64,000 bases of DNA from Mobilicoccus caccae (GTDB taxonomy: Bacteria > Actinomycetota > Actinomycetes > Actinomycetales > Dermatophilaceae). The notes beneath the pieces are model-generated. The model was not told where the DNA came from and made no database searches. It saw nothing but the letters and a program-made list of their open reading frames with translations. Shown here piece after piece: positions 9,139-19,088 of the stretch; the stretch's first letter is position 1, and each line of letters begins with the position of its first letter. The position numbers and the translations under genes were made by a program. The DNA lies in NCBI RefSeq assembly GCF_030161635.1, contig NZ_BSUO01000001.1, positions 2,461,199 through 2,525,198 on the forward strand, written 5' to 3'.

Positions 9139-9642
9139 TCAGTGGCGTGCGGAACGGTCGGTGATCGACCGGGGGCCGCGACCGATCGCGACCATGCCGG
9201 ACTGCACCAGTTCACGCACCCCGTAGGGCTCGAGGAGGGCGAGCAGCGCCTCCAACTTCTCGACCTTGCCGGTGGCCTCGATCGTGACGCTCTCCAGGGA
9301 GACGTCGACGACACGGGCCCGGAAGAGGTCGACGGTCTCGAGGATGTGGGTGCGTGTGGTCGCGTCGGTGCGCACCTTGATGAGCAGGATGCGGCGCTCG
9401 ACGAACTGCGACAGCTCGACGACCTTGATGACCTCGACCAGCTTGTTGAGCTGCTTGGTCACCTGCTCGACGGGCAGCTCGTCGGCGTCGACGACCACCG
9501 TCATCCGCGACACCGCCGGGTCCTCGGTCTCACCGACGGCCAGCGAGCTGATGTTGAACCCGCGACGCGAGAAGAGCGCCGCGATCCGGGCCAGCACGCC
9601 GGGCTTGTTCTGGACGAGCACGGACAGCACGTGCCGGGTCAT
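9139..9642 (-). CDS. ilvN: acetolactate synthase small (regulatory) subunit
   Basis: The 167-residue regulatory subunit of acetohydroxyacid synthase, which confers valine feedback inhibition on IlvB. The N-terminal ACT domain is evident ([18 protein letters not shown], then [14 protein letters not shown]), followed by the C-terminal ALS_ss domain ([19 protein letters not shown]). ATG 9642 overlaps the ilvB stop codon in ATGA, so the two subunits are translationally coupled, as expected for a stoichiometric complex. Confidence 0.96.
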   Translation of the reverse strand: MTRHVLSVLVQNKPGVLARIAALFSRRGFNISSLAVGETEDPAVSRMTVVVDADELPVEQVTKQLNKLVEVIKVVELSQFVERRILLIKVRTDATTRTHILETVDLFRARVVDVSLESVTIEATGKVEKLEALLALLEPYGVRELVQSGMVAIGRGPRSITDRSARH

Positions 9643-11510
9643 CGGGCATCTCCTTCGTTCGCCATCAGCGTGGCGGTGAGGTCCGCCTGCTCCTCGACGG
9701 CGTTCTCCTCGCGGTCCCACACCGGCGAGACCCCGCGGGCGTACATGATCTCGTCGTTGCTGACGCCGGCGGGCACCATCGGCCACACCATCGCGTCGCG
9801 GCAGACGACGAAGTCGACGATCACGGGGACGTCGTTGATCGACAGCGCCTTCTCGATGGTCGCGTCGACGTCGTCCACGCTCTCGCACCGCAGGCCGACA
9901 CAGCCGTAGGCCTCGGCCAGCTTGACGAAGTCGGGGATGCGCGCGGCGCCGGCGCTGGTGTGCAGGTCGGTGTTGCTGTAGCGCTCGTTGTAGAACAAGG
10001 TCTGCCACTGGCGCACCATGCCCAGCGAACTGTTGTTGATCACGGCGATCTTGATGGGGATCTTGTTGATGACGCAGGTGGCGAGCTCCTGGTTGGTCAT
10101 CTGGAAGCAGCCGTCGCCGTCGATGCCCCAGACGACGCGCTCGGGTTCGGCGACCTTGGCGCCCATCGCCGCGGGGACGCAGTAGCCCATCGTGCCGAGG
10201 CCGCCGGAGTTCAGCCAGGCGTTGGGGCGCTGGTACTGGATGAACTGCGCCGCCCACATCTGGTGCTGACCCACACCCGAGACGTACGTGGCCTCGGGCC
10301 CGGACAGCGCGCCGATGCGTTCGATGACGTACTGCGGCGCGAGCAGACCGCTCTCCGGGGTCTGGTAGCCGATCGGGTAGGTCTCCTTCCACCCTCGCGA
10401 CTCGGTGTGCCAGGCGTCGTAGTCGGGGGTGAAACCGGCGGCGGACAGCTCGGCGTGCAGGTCGGTGACGACCTCCTTGACGTCGCCCACGATCGGGACG
10501 TCGGCCACGCGGTTCTTGCCGATCTCGGCCGGGTCGATGTCGGCGTGGATGACCTTGGCCAGCGGCGCGAACGTGGCCAGCTTGCCGGTGACGCGGTCGT
10601 CGAACCGCACCCCGAGCGCGATGATGAGGTCGGCCTTCTGCAGGGCGGTCACGGCCGACACCGAGCCGTGCATGCCGGGCATGCCCAGGTGCAGCGGGTG
10701 ATCGTCGGGGACCACACCACGGCCCATGAGCGTGGTGACCAGCGGGATCTGCGTCAGCTCCACGAGCTCGCGCAGCTGCTCGCTCGCGCGGGCCCGCACG
10801 ACGCCACCGCCGAGGTAGAACACCGGGCGCCGGGCGGCGTTGATGAGCCGCGCGGCCTCGCGGATCTGCTTGCCGTGGGGCTTGATCACGGGGCGGTAGC
10901 CGGGCAGGTCCATCCGCGGCGGCCAGGAGAACGACGTCGTGGCCTGCAGCGCGTCCTTGGTGATGTCGACCAGGACCGGCCCGGGGCGTCCGGTGGCCGC
11001 GATGTGGAAGGCCTCGGCGATCGCGCGGGGGATGTCGTCCGGGTCGGTGATGAGGTAGTTGTGCTTGGTGATCGGCATCGTGATGCCGCGGATGTCCGCC
11101 TCCTGGAAGGCGTCGGTCCCGATGGCGGCGCTGCCGACCTGGCCGGTGATGGCCACGATCGGCACCGAGTCCATGTGCGCGTCGGCCAGGGCGGTCACGA
11201 GGTTGGTCGCGCCGGGGCCGGAGGTCGCCATGCACACGCCGACCTTGCCGGTGGCGGCCGCGTATCCCTCGGCGGCGTGACCGGCGCCCTGCTCGTGACG
11301 GACGAGGACGTGCCGCACCTTGGTGGAGTCCATCAGCGGGTCGTAGGCGGGAAGGATGGCCCCGCCCGGCATCCCGAACACGACCTCGACGCCGACCTCT
11401 TCGAGGGCTCGGACGAGGCTCTGCGCTCCGGTGACGTCCTCGACCTTGGCGGAGTCGTCACTGGTGGTGCGCGGAGGTGGTGCGGGGCGGGGAGGTCGGG
11501 GATCCGTCAC
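9639..11510 (-). CDS. ilvB: acetolactate synthase large (catalytic) subunit
   Basis: The ThDP- and FAD-dependent enzyme that makes 2-acetolactate or 2-aceto-2-hydroxybutyrate, first common step of branched-chain amino acid synthesis. The 623-residue protein has the catalytic Glu in [15 protein letters not shown], the central FAD-binding domain ([15 protein letters not shown]) and the ThDP motif beginning [16 protein letters not shown] and ending IAVINN. The start is GTG 11510. An unusually long, polar Pro-rich N-terminus (about 25 residues) precedes the conserved fold, as in other actinobacteria. Expression is probably controlled by the attenuator at 11663-11752. Confidence 0.97.
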   Translation of the reverse strand: MTDPRPPRPAPPPRTTSDDSAKVEDVTGAQSLVRALEEVGVEVVFGMPGGAILPAYDPLMDSTKVRHVLVRHEQGAGHAAEGYAAATGKVGVCMATSGPGATNLVTALADAHMDSVPIVAITGQVGSAAIGTDAFQEADIRGITMPITKHNYLITDPDDIPRAIAEAFHIAATGRPGPVLVDITKDALQATTSFSWPPRMDLPGYRPVIKPHGKQIREAARLINAARRPVFYLGGGVVRARASEQLRELVELTQIPLVTTLMGRGVVPDDHPLHLGMPGMHGSVSAVTALQKADLIIALGVRFDDRVTGKLATFAPLAKVIHADIDPAEIGKNRVADVPIVGDVKEVVTDLHAELSAAGFTPDYDAWHTESRGWKETYPIGYQTPESGLLAPQYVIERIGALSGPEATYVSGVGQHQMWAAQFIQYQRPNAWLNSGGLGTMGYCVPAAMGAKVAEPERVVWGIDGDGCFQMTNQELATCVINKIPIKIAVINNSSLGMVRQWQTLFYNERYSNTDLHTSAGAARIPDFVKLAEAYGCVGLRCESVDDVDATIEKALSINDVPVIVDFVVCRDAMVWPMVPAGVSNDEIMYARGVSPVWDREENAVEEQADLTATLMANEGDAR

Positions 11511-11662
11511 GGTGGGTCACCGCTTTCGTGAGATCGATTCGTGGAAGAGCGAGTTGGTCATGGTCCTGTGGTGCTCGTCGTCACGGCCGATTCTGCCGTG
11601 TCCGGCCTGAGCACGAAGCGGCGGCACCCCGGGCGTTTCGTGGGGACCGGGGTACGCCCATG

Positions 11663-11696
11663 AAAAAACCCCGCCGTCCGGGTGGGGACGATGGGG
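11663..11696 (-). terminator. ilvBNC attenuator terminator
   Basis: On the minus strand, arms CCCC-AT-CGTCC and GGACG-GC-GGGG (11669-11696) are followed by six T (11668-11663). It lies about 150 bases before ilvB and 30 bases after a short leader ORF, so it would stop transcription before the structural genes. Confidence 0.8.
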
Positions 11697-11698
11697 TT

Positions 11699-11725
11699 GC
11701 GCGTCGGCGGATGTCGGCGACGCGC
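11699..11725 (-). promoter_or_regulatory. attenuator pause/anti-terminator hairpin
   Basis: A perfect 8-bp hairpin, GCGCGTCG paired with CGACGCGC, sits between the leader-peptide stop codon and the terminator. A ribosome at the leader stop would cover it, which is how leader translation could choose between alternative folds. Confidence 0.55.
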
Positions 11726-11752
11726 TCAGGGAAGTACGAAGTGCAGGGTCAT
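11726..11752 (-). CDS. candidate ilv leader peptide, MTLHFVLP
   Basis: An eight-residue ORF with two Leu codons and one Val codon immediately before the stop, ending just upstream of the attenuator hairpins. Leader peptides rich in branched-chain residues precede ilvB in other actinobacteria. The same frame is open back to ATG 11824 (32 residues), but the short form fits a promoter near 11786 better. There is no strong ribosome site, so it may be leaderless or weakly translated. Confidence 0.5.
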   Translation of the reverse strand: MTLHFVLP

Positions 11753-11843
11753 GGACCGAGCATGCGTCCAGCCGTCGCAGAGGTCAATATCGTGAGACGG
11801 CCGTCTTGCATCGTGGGACTTCATGCGGGTGGACGCCTTCCCT

Positions 11844-11876
11844 GCTCGGACCGCCCCCGAAGGAGGCGGTCCGAGC
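11844..11876 (-). terminator. terminator after metalloprotease gene
   Basis: A perfect 12-bp stem (GCTCGGACCGCC with its complement, 9-base loop) 24 bases after the metalloprotease stop codon. There is no T tract. Confidence 0.65.
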
Positions 11877-11899
11877 GTGGGGGTGATGAGGCGGCGGCG

Positions 11900-13681
11900 T
11901 CAGCGGAAGGCGACCGCGCGCCAGGAGGACCAGGCACCGACCCGGCCGTCCGCGCCCTTGGCCCGCGCGCGGACCTGGACCGTCGTCCCTCGGGCCGCCT
12001 TGAGCTGCGCCGAGGTGCGGGTCGTGCCGGCGTACCAGGTCTGGATGCGGCCGTGGCTGCGACCGTCGACCCGCCGCACGACGACGTCGTACCGGACCGC
12101 ACGCTGGGTCTTCCAGGACACGACGCCACGACTGTTGATGGCGAGGCTCGGGGTGCTCGGCGCGGCGGCCGCCGCCGTACCGACCCGGGAGACCGCGCCG
12201 GCGCGCGCACCGGCGACGCGGCGTCCGGCCGCCGAGACCGAGACCGAGACAGTGGCCCGGGCACCCGCCACCGACTCCACGGTCACCGACACACCCGATC
12301 CGTAGGAGGTGAACAGGTGCTTGGCCGGCACCTGCCACGACGCATCCGAGTCGCGGCCCGTCGGCGACGCGTCGAGCGCGACCGTTCCCGGCCAGGGGGT
12401 GTCGGGGGTCACCGATTCCTCGCGCAGCACCCGCACACCGGCGGTCATCGGGCGGTAGAGGGCGGAGTCCCTGCCGGCGCGGGTGCGGTACTCGACCCAG
12501 TAGACCGCGCCAGAGCGCGGGTCGCGGACGCGGACGCCACGCACGCCGTTCAGGGAGGAGACCGCGTTGAGCGTCACCTTCCTGACTCCGCTGCGCACGT
12601 CGACGTAGCCGGAGGAGCCGATGAACCCGACGCGGACCGCCTGCGGCACCGACAGCGAACCGGCCACGTTCGCCGCCGAGGCCGCCATGACGTCGAACGG
12701 GTCGCCGTACTCGTCGACGCCACAGGAGGAGGGCACGCGGGCGAGGTCGGCATCGGTGATCGACCGGCACTGCAGCGCCTTGGCGTGGGCGAGTCCGAAG
12801 TTGTGGCCGAGTTCGTGGGCGAGGACCGGCCAGCTCGTGTCGGCGACGTAGGCCACGCCACCGCTCTCGACGTCCTGACCCATCGAGGCGAGGCCGTAGG
12901 AACATCCGGCGTCCACGGCCTCCCGGGGCAGCACGACGACGAGGTGCTTGCCCGGGCCCTCGTCGAAGCCCGTCGCGCGGGCGGCCTCGGTCCACAGCTT
13001 GAACGGGCTGTCCTTGCAGGTGTACGCGGACGCGTACGCACCCACCGTGCGGGCCAGCCGGAAGTCGACGGCACCGCCACTCTGCTCACGCCAGTAGGCA
13101 CCGACGTTCTTCACCTGGGTCGCCACCTGGGCCCGGGTCGCGACCCGTCCCCTGACGCCCTTGGGAGCGACGATCGCCACCGTCACGTCGTGGACGGCAC
13201 CCACGGAACCGGCGCCCGAGCGGGCCTGCTGCAGAACCGTCACCGTGTCGACGGGGGCGACGCGACCGGCGTCGACGACGTCCTGGACGGTGGCCTTCGC
13301 CAGCGCCGAGTCGGGAGCGGCGGGAGTGGCGGAGGCCCGCCGCAGTTCACGACGCGTCGGGGAGACCTCGCCGTCGACACCCGGCACCGAACGCCCGGAC
13401 TCCGCGGCCTCGACCACGTCCTGCGTCACCGGGATCGTGACCGAGACCTCGTCACCGGGCCGGGCGCGGCCGGCCGCATCGACGGGAAGACGCTCTCCAC
13501 CCGGCAGCCGGACCGCACTCTCGAGGCCGTCGACCGGATCGGCGAGGCGTTCGACGACGCCGACGACCCGGACCTGGGCATCCCCGTCGGCGGGGTTCGC
13601 GTGGGCGACGAGGCCCGGGGTGCTCGCGGTCACCAGCGTGATCGTCAGAGCAGCGATGGCCATCGGTCGATTCACGCGCAT
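11900..13681 (-). CDS. secreted zinc metalloprotease (HExxHxxGxxH type)
   Basis: A 593-residue exported protease. A signal peptide (MRVNRPMAIAALTITLVTASTPGLVAHA) is followed by a propeptide-like region and a metzincin-like domain with HELGHNFGLAHA: the first two His and the third His bind zinc and Glu is the catalytic base. The Met-turn is probably FDVMAAS. The C-terminal ~150 residues are Ser/Thr/Val-rich beta domains, one of them fibronectin type III-like (SWKTQRAVRYDVVVRR). Substrates unknown. The start could also be ATG 13702, which adds MDEGCRR; neither has a strong ribosome site. It is a single gene with its own terminator. Confidence 0.85.
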   Translation of the reverse strand: MRVNRPMAIAALTITLVTASTPGLVAHANPADGDAQVRVVGVVERLADPVDGLESAVRLPGGERLPVDAAGRARPGDEVSVTIPVTQDVVEAAESGRSVPGVDGEVSPTRRELRRASATPAAPDSALAKATVQDVVDAGRVAPVDTVTVLQQARSGAGSVGAVHDVTVAIVAPKGVRGRVATRAQVATQVKNVGAYWREQSGGAVDFRLARTVGAYASAYTCKDSPFKLWTEAARATGFDEGPGKHLVVVLPREAVDAGCSYGLASMGQDVESGGVAYVADTSWPVLAHELGHNFGLAHAKALQCRSITDADLARVPSSCGVDEYGDPFDVMAASAANVAGSLSVPQAVRVGFIGSSGYVDVRSGVRKVTLNAVSSLNGVRGVRVRDPRSGAVYWVEYRTRAGRDSALYRPMTAGVRVLREESVTPDTPWPGTVALDASPTGRDSDASWQVPAKHLFTSYGSGVSVTVESVAGARATVSVSVSAAGRRVAGARAGAVSRVGTAAAAAPSTPSLAINSRGVVSWKTQRAVRYDVVVRRVDGRSHGRIQTWYAGTTRTSAQLKAARGTTVQVRARAKGADGRVGAWSSWRAVAFR

Positions 13682-14008
13682 CCTGCGACACCCTTCATCC
13701 ATGAAACCCACCCCCGTCCGTGGGGGCGATCCGCCCGCGTGGCAGTGCGGGCGGCACCTCATGAATTCGGCAGATTCGCAGTGCTTCTGACCGGTCTTGG
13801 TCACCCGAGGTGACCGGGGAGTCACCTCGAGGGCGCAACCACCGTTGGGGGCGTGGAGAATTCACCTCGCGAGGGATTCTCGGAGTGATCCATGTCACAC
13901 TCGCCGCGCGGCTCGTGCAGCTCGTGCGGGTGGCCGAGCGGGCCGTGCGAGGTCACCGAGGACGCTGACGCGTTCGTGTCTCCGACGCCTGGGCCGGCCT
14001 CGGAGCGG
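13682..14008. other. intergenic region upstream of metalloprotease
   Basis: No gene seen in this 327-bp gap. It contains a perfect inverted repeat GGTCACC-CGA-GGTGACC (13799-13815) and a nearby further GTCACC half site, about 120 bases before the metalloprotease start. These could be an operator. Confidence 0.4.
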
Positions 14009-14527
14009 TCACCGCCTCCGGGGTCGGCAGGCCACCAACGCCGTGTCGGCGGTGGGAAATCCGGACCACGGGCCCGGGTGGGAGATCACGCCCAGGGTGG
14101 CCGGCGACCAGCCGCCCGGGAGGTCGCAGCGCGTCTCGACGTCGAGCGCCAGGTCGGGAACCGCCGGCGCGTGGCCGACGAGGAGCGCCACCCGCGCGGT
14201 GTCGGGCACCGCCGAGATCGCCTCCACGAGGTCCTCGACCGTCCCGTTGTAGATCGCACGGTCGACGCGGACGTCGTCGGCCTCCACTCCCCCGGCCCGG
14301 ATCGCCTCCCACGTCTGCACCGTGCGGGTGGCGGAGCTGACGATCGCGACGTCGGGACGGACACCCTGGGAGACGAGCCACCGGCCCACATCGGTCGCGT
14401 CCTCGCGACCACGAGCGGTGAGCTCGCGGCCCTCGTCACCGGCGGCGGAGTGTCCCTTCGCCTCACCGTGGCGGACGATCACGAGCAGGCGCAGATCGGG
14501 GGTCACCTCGAACGACTGGTCGGTCAT
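14009..14527 (-). CDS. SixA-type phosphohistidine phosphatase
   Basis: A 172-residue histidine phosphatase superfamily member of the small SixA branch. The phosphorylated His is in LLVIVRHGEAKGHS near residue 20; ELTARGREDA, the Arg of SSATRTVQTWEA and the second catalytic His in LLVGHAPAV complete the site. SixA proteins remove phosphate from phosphohistidine in His-containing phosphotransfer proteins, but many actinobacterial members are uncharacterised. The start is ATG 14527; a CATGCT hexamer 6 bases upstream would fit a leaderless start. Nearby genes run in the same direction but are separate in function. Confidence 0.85.
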   Translation of the reverse strand: MTDQSFEVTPDLRLLVIVRHGEAKGHSAAGDEGRELTARGREDATDVGRWLVSQGVRPDVAIVSSATRTVQTWEAIRAGGVEADDVRVDRAIYNGTVEDLVEAISAVPDTARVALLVGHAPAVPDLALDVETRCDLPGGWSPATLGVISHPGPWSGFPTADTALVACRPRRR

Positions 14528-14555
14528 GGTCCCAGCATGCCGGACACCCGACGCG

Positions 14556-15488
14556 TCAGGCTCGACGGGGTGCGAGGGCCAGGGTCGCCGCGGCGGCGAT
14601 GACGACGACACCGCCGAGGACCGCGAGCGCGGCCGGGCGCTCGGCGAACAACGCGGTGGCGAGGACGCCTGCCACGACGGGTTCGATGGTGGCGATGACC
14701 GACGCGCGGGTGGCGGGGAGCCGCTGCAGTCCGGCGCTGTGGCAGAGGTAGGCCACGTACGTGCTGAGCACGCCGACGCCGGCCACCGCGGGCCACGCCT
14801 GCCCCAGTGCCTCGGGGGCGTAGAGCGCCGGTGAGGTGAACGGGGTGAGCGCGAGGACGGCCACCCCCAACGCCACCGCGAGACAGGCCGAGGGGTGATA
14901 CCGCTGGTAGAAGGACCGGCCGTACAGGTAGTAGAGCGAGTACGTGAAACCTGCGAGCAGCCCGGTGGACAGCGAGAGGGCCGTCACGGTGATGCCGGTG
15001 CCACCTCCGATCGCGACGAGACCCACCCCGCAGATCGAGGCCGCGACCGCCGCGATCTCGAGCCCGCCCAGCCGCTCACTCAGGACGGGGACGCTGAGGA
15101 CCGCCACGAACGCCGGTGCGCTGTAGAGCAGGACGCTCGCGAGGCTGGCTCCGCCCGAGGCGACCGCCACCTGGTAGGCGCCGTAGAAGACCGCACCCGA
15201 GGCGAGGCCGAACAGGACGGTGACGAGCAGGTCGCGGCCACGGGGGAAGGACGCCCGGAGGGCCAGCGCGTGCACCCCGAAGAGCGCCGCACCGACGGCC
15301 GCCCGCCACCACGCGACGTCATAGGGGCTGAGCCCCGCCCGTTGGGCGTAGGTGCCGAAGATGCCGAGCAGACCCCACAGCGACGCCGCGACGAGGACGA
15401 ACAGGGCGCCGGTGAGCGCCGCCGACGACGGGACGACGGCGGTCGGCGGTCGCGTCGGCTGCTCACCGGCCTCGAGCGGCTCGGTCAC
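14556..15488 (-). CDS. EamA-family (DMT) transporter
   Basis: A 310-residue drug/metabolite transporter with ten predicted membrane helices arranged as two EamA repeats (first from about residue 25, ALFVLVAASLWGLLGIFG; second from about 170, STGLLAGFTYSLYYLYGR). RhaT/YdcZ-like members export amino acids or other small metabolites; the substrate here is unknown. The start GTG 15488 lies 4 bases beyond the gatB stop codon, so it is probably the last gene of the gatCAB mRNA. Confidence 0.9.
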   Translation of the reverse strand: MTEPLEAGEQPTRPPTAVVPSSAALTGALFVLVAASLWGLLGIFGTYAQRAGLSPYDVAWWRAAVGAALFGVHALALRASFPRGRDLLVTVLFGLASGAVFYGAYQVAVASGGASLASVLLYSAPAFVAVLSVPVLSERLGGLEIAAVAASICGVGLVAIGGGTGITVTALSLSTGLLAGFTYSLYYLYGRSFYQRYHPSACLAVALGVAVLALTPFTSPALYAPEALGQAWPAVAGVGVLSTYVAYLCHSAGLQRLPATRASVIATIEPVVAGVLATALFAERPAALAVLGGVVVIAAAATLALAPRRA

Positions 15489-15492
15489 GCGA

Positions 15493-17055
15493 TCAGCCCT
15501 CGACCCCCAGGGTGGCGAGGATGAGCTCGCGCACCTTGGCTGCGTCGGCCTGACCCTTCATCTGCTTCATGACCTGGCCGATGAGCGCGCCGGCCGCCTG
15601 AACCTTGCCGCCGCGGATCTTGTCGGCGACATCGCCGTTGCGGGCGATGACCTCGTCGACCGCCACCTGCAGGGCCCCGTCGTCCGAGACGACCGCGAGT
15701 CCGCGCGCGTCGGCGACCTCGGTCGGGGTGCCTTCTCCGGCGAGCACGCCGTCGAGGGCCTGGCGCGCCATGGCGTCGGTGAGGCGCCCCTGCTGCACGA
15801 GCCCGTCGAGCTCGGCGATGTGCTCGGGAGCGATGTCGAACGAGCCCAGCTCGCGGCCCTCGGCCTTGGCGCGGCGGGCGATCTCGCCCAGCCACCACTT
15901 GCGGGCCGCTGCCGGGCCGGCACCCGCGTCCACGGTGGCCGCGATGAGCTCGAGGGCGTCCGAGCCCAGCACGTCGCGCATCTCGAGGTCGGAGTAGCCC
16001 CATTCGAGCTGGAGGCGGCGCCGCCGCGCGGCCGGCGGTTCGGGCAGCGTGGCGCGCAGCTCCTCCACCCGCTCGGCGGTCGGCGCGACCGGCACGAGGT
16101 CGGGCTCGGGAAAGTACCGGTAGTCGTCGGCGTCGGACTTGGGCCGGCCCGAAGAGGTCGTCCCGGTGTCTTCGTGCCAGTGCCGCGTCTCCTGCAGGAT
16201 CGCCTCACCGCGGTCGAGAACCGCTGCGTGGCGGCCGATCTCGTAGTTCACCGCCGCCTCGACGCTGCGCAGGGAGTTGACGTTCTTGGTCTCGGTCCGC
16301 GTTCCCAGGGGCACGGCGGCCTGCTCCGGTCCGCGCCGGTCGTCGCCGGCACGCACCCGCAGCGAGAGGTTCGCGTCGCAGCGCAGGGAGCCCTGCTCCA
16401 TCCGGGCGTCGCTGACGTCGAGGGCCCGCATGAGGTCGCGCAGCGCCCCCACGTAGGCGCGGGCGACCTCACCGGCCCGCTCCCCCACGCCCGTGATGGG
16501 CCGGGTGACGATCTCCACGAGCGGGATTCCGGCGCGGTTGTAGTCGAGCAGGGAGTAGTCGGCGCCGGAGATCCGGCTGCTGCGCCCGTCGGTGCGCACG
16601 TGCGTCGACTTGCCGGCGTCCTCCTCCATGTGGGCGCGCTCGATCTCGACGCGGACAATCTCGGGATCGCCACCGTCGAGTCCGGGGATCTCGACGTCGA
16701 GCCAGCCGTCACTCGCGATCGGCTCGTCGTACTGGCTGGTCTGGAAGTTCTTCGTCATGTCCGGGTAGAAGTAGTTCTTGCGCGCGAACCGGCAGGACGG
16801 GGCGATGCGGCAGTTGAGCGCCAGCCCGATGCGGATCGCGGAGTCGACCGCCGCGCGGTTGACGACCGGCAGCGCTCCCGGCAGACCGAGGCACACCGGG
16901 CAGACCTGCGTGTTCGGCTCGGCCCCGAACCCCGTGGCGCACCCGCAGAACATCTTGGTGGCCGTGTGCAGTTCGACGTGCACCTCGAGACCCATCACCG
17001 GGTCGTAGCGCTCCAGTGCCTCGTCGAGGTCGACGACGTCCTCGTGCGTGCTCAT
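15493..17055 (-). CDS. gatB: Asp-tRNA(Asn)/Glu-tRNA(Gln) amidotransferase subunit B
   Basis: Subunit B (520 residues) of the heterotrimer that amidates misacylated Glu-tRNA(Gln) and Asp-tRNA(Asn). The N-terminal kinase-like domain begins [23 protein letters not shown] with zinc-binding Cys residues (CGC and CPVCLGLPG), and has [17 protein letters not shown]; the C-terminal GatB/YqeY helical domain ends [13 protein letters not shown] 17055 follows AAGGAGAA by 6 bases and overlaps the gatA stop in ATGA. Confidence 0.97.
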   Translation of the reverse strand: MSTHEDVVDLDEALERYDPVMGLEVHVELHTATKMFCGCATGFGAEPNTQVCPVCLGLPGALPVVNRAAVDSAIRIGLALNCRIAPSCRFARKNYFYPDMTKNFQTSQYDEPIASDGWLDVEIPGLDGGDPEIVRVEIERAHMEEDAGKSTHVRTDGRSSRISGADYSLLDYNRAGIPLVEIVTRPITGVGERAGEVARAYVGALRDLMRALDVSDARMEQGSLRCDANLSLRVRAGDDRRGPEQAAVPLGTRTETKNVNSLRSVEAAVNYEIGRHAAVLDRGEAILQETRHWHEDTGTTSSGRPKSDADDYRYFPEPDLVPVAPTAERVEELRATLPEPPAARRRRLQLEWGYSDLEMRDVLGSDALELIAATVDAGAGPAAARKWWLGEIARRAKAEGRELGSFDIAPEHIAELDGLVQQGRLTDAMARQALDGVLAGEGTPTEVADARGLAVVSDDGALQVAVDEVIARNGDVADKIRGGKVQAAGALIGQVMKQMKGQADAAKVRELILATLGVEG

Positions 17056-18581
17056 CGGGAGTTCTCCTTGTGAGTGGCGAGGGCGGGTGCCCGGTCGAGC
17101 AGCGCACCGCCCCACGCGTCGTGCAGGCGGGCCTCCAGGGCGGCGCCGACCGCGTACAGGCGGTCGTCGGCCATGGCCGGGGCGTAGATCTGGAATCCGC
17201 TCGGAAGGCCGTCCTCGTCGGCCAGGCCGTCGGGCAGGCTGAGCCCGGGCAGGCCCGCGAGGTTGGCCGGGATGGTCGTGATGTCGGCCAGGTACATCGC
17301 CAGGGGGTCGTCGTTCTTCTCGCCCAGGCGGAACGCCGTGGTGGGCGCCGTCGGGGAGACGAGCACGTCCGCCTTCTCGAACGCCGCCTCGAAGTCGCGG
17401 GCGATGAGCGTGCGCACCTTCTGTGCCTGCCCGTACCAGGCGTCGTAGTAGCCGGAGGACAACGCGTACGTGCCGAGGATGATGCGTCGCTTGACCTCGG
17501 CGCCGAAGCCCTCCGCCCGGGAGGCGGACATCGTCTTCTCCGCGCTCGCGCCGTCGACGCGCACGCCGTACCGCATGGCGTCGTAGCGGGCCAGGTTGCT
17601 GCTCGCCTCGGCCGGGAGGATGAGGTAGTAGGCGGCCACCGCGTGGCGGAAGCTCGGGCAGTCGACCTCGACGATCTCGGCACCCGCGGCCCGCAGGTGC
17701 TCGAGGGACTCGGTGAACCTCGCCGCGACACCCGACTGCAGGCCCTCACCCAGCAGGTCGCGGATGACGCCGACCCGGAGCCCGGTGACGTCGCCGCGGC
17801 GCGCGGCGTCGACGACCGGCGGGCACGGAGCATCGAGCGAGGTGGAGTCGAGGGGGTCGTGACCGGCCAGCACCTCGTGCAGCAGCGCCGTGTCGAGGAC
17901 GGAGCGCCCGCACGGACCGATCTGATCGAGGCTGCTGGCCAGGGCGATGACGCCGTAGCGCGAGACGCCGCCGTAGGTCGGCTTGCACCCGACCGTGCCC
18001 GTGAACGCCGCCGGTTGCCGGATCGACCCACCCGTGTCGGAACCGACGGCCAGAGGCGCCGAGAACGCGGCCAGCGCCGCCGCCGAACCACCGCCGGACC
18101 CGCCGGGAGCCCGGTCGAGATCCCACGGGTTGCGGGTGTCGCCGAAGGCGGAGTGCTCGGTGGAGGAGCCCATGGCGAACTCGTCCATGTTGGTCTTGCC
18201 GAGGATGGGCATGCGCGCCGCGCGCACCTTGCCGACCACGGTGGCGTCGTACGGCGGGACCCAGCCCGCGAGCATGGCCGACCCGGCCGTGGTCGTCAGA
18301 CCCCGGGTGCAGGCGACGTCCTTGACCGCGATCGGGACCCCGGCCAGGGGCGGGAGCTCCTCACCTGCCGCTCGCGCCGCGTCGACCTCGGCGGCGGTGG
18401 CGAGCGCGCCCTCGGCGTCGAGGGCCAGGTAGGCGTGGATCGCCGGCTCGGTGGCCTCGATGCGGTCCAGGTACGCCTGCGTGACCTCGACGGAGGTCAG
18501 CCGGCGATCGGCGAGGGCGGCGGCGAGGTCGGCGGCGCTCGCACGCACGATCGCCTCGGGGGTGTCGAGAGAGTCGGGCAC
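17052..18581 (-). CDS. gatA: glutamyl-tRNA(Gln) amidotransferase subunit A
   Basis: The glutaminase subunit, an amidase-signature enzyme of 509 residues. The Ser-cisSer-Lys triad is visible: Lys in GVPIAVKDV, the two Ser in [18 protein letters not shown] and [15 protein letters not shown]. It frees ammonia from Gln, which passes to GatB. The start is GTG 18581; gatC ends 33 bases upstream and gatB overlaps downstream, giving the order gatC-gatA-gatB. Confidence 0.97.
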   Translation of the reverse strand: MPDSLDTPEAIVRASAADLAAALADRRLTSVEVTQAYLDRIEATEPAIHAYLALDAEGALATAAEVDAARAAGEELPPLAGVPIAVKDVACTRGLTTTAGSAMLAGWVPPYDATVVGKVRAARMPILGKTNMDEFAMGSSTEHSAFGDTRNPWDLDRAPGGSGGGSAAALAAFSAPLAVGSDTGGSIRQPAAFTGTVGCKPTYGGVSRYGVIALASSLDQIGPCGRSVLDTALLHEVLAGHDPLDSTSLDAPCPPVVDAARRGDVTGLRVGVIRDLLGEGLQSGVAARFTESLEHLRAAGAEIVEVDCPSFRHAVAAYYLILPAEASSNLARYDAMRYGVRVDGASAEKTMSASRAEGFGAEVKRRIILGTYALSSGYYDAWYGQAQKVRTLIARDFEAAFEKADVLVSPTAPTTAFRLGEKNDDPLAMYLADITTIPANLAGLPGLSLPDGLADEDGLPSGFQIYAPAMADDRLYAVGAALEARLHDAWGGALLDRAPALATHKENSR

Positions 18582-18614
18582 AGGATTCCCTTGGTCGGAG
18601 GTGGCGAGCGGGCG

Positions 18615-18911
18615 TCAGTCTTCGGCGAGGATGCGGGGCACGACGAACCGCTGGTCCTCGGCCGCGGGAGCACCCTCGAGCACCTCCTGCGACGACAGCC
18701 CGGGCCGGACCTCGTCGGGGCGCATGACGTTGACGAGTGGCTGCGGGTGCGACATGGCGGGCACGTCGTCGGCCGCCGCCTCACGGATCTGCGCGAGCGA
18801 GTCGAGGATGACCGCGAGGTCACCGGTGAGCTGCTCGCTCTCGTCGTCGGTGAGGTCGATGCGGGCCAGCATCGCCAGATGGTCGACCTGGTCACGGGAG
18901 ATCCTCGACAT
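18615..18911 (-). CDS. gatC: glutamyl-tRNA(Gln) amidotransferase subunit C
   Basis: A 98-residue GatC, the belt that wraps GatA and GatB together. Typical family features are the helical N-terminus VDHLAMLARIDLTDDE, the central ILDSLAQI and the C-terminal RPDEVRPGLSSQEVLEGAP and RFVVPRIL. ATG 18911 lies 7 bases after a TAAACT -10 hexamer, so this operon-leading gene is probably leaderless. Confidence 0.95.
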   Translation of the reverse strand: MSRISRDQVDHLAMLARIDLTDDESEQLTGDLAVILDSLAQIREAAADDVPAMSHPQPLVNVMRPDEVRPGLSSQEVLEGAPAAEDQRFVVPRILAED

Positions 18912-18918
18912 GTCCGCC

Positions 18919-18924
18919 AGTTTA
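18919..18924 (-). promoter_or_regulatory. -10 element of gatCAB (leaderless)
   Basis: TAAACT on the minus strand, 7 bases before the gatC ATG at 18911. Confidence 0.55.
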
Positions 18925-19088
18925 GAGCGCGGCACCGACAGCCCTTCCCCCGCCGCGCCCGCGTCGATCCGCGCGCCGGTCCCCGGGCCCTCCGTCGCGG
19001 GCGCCGGACACACATGGGCGGCGACGCCGCGGAGATCGTCCTCCATGATGAGGACGTCCCTCACCACCCCCGGCAGACGGTGACCACG

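Larger units (their letters stand above)
11511..11899 (-). other. ilvB leader region
   Basis: This 389-bp gap upstream of ilvB holds a candidate leader peptide, two consecutive hairpins (the second a T-tailed terminator) and, at its far end, the terminator of the metalloprotease gene. A possible -10 (GATATT, minus strand, 11786-11791) would start the transcript about 25 bases before the leader peptide; this is tentative. Confidence 0.6.

Noticed and set aside
17060..19080. Long plus-strand frame opposite gatA and gatC
   Set aside because: Antisense shadow; only the part from 19089 has transporter sequence.
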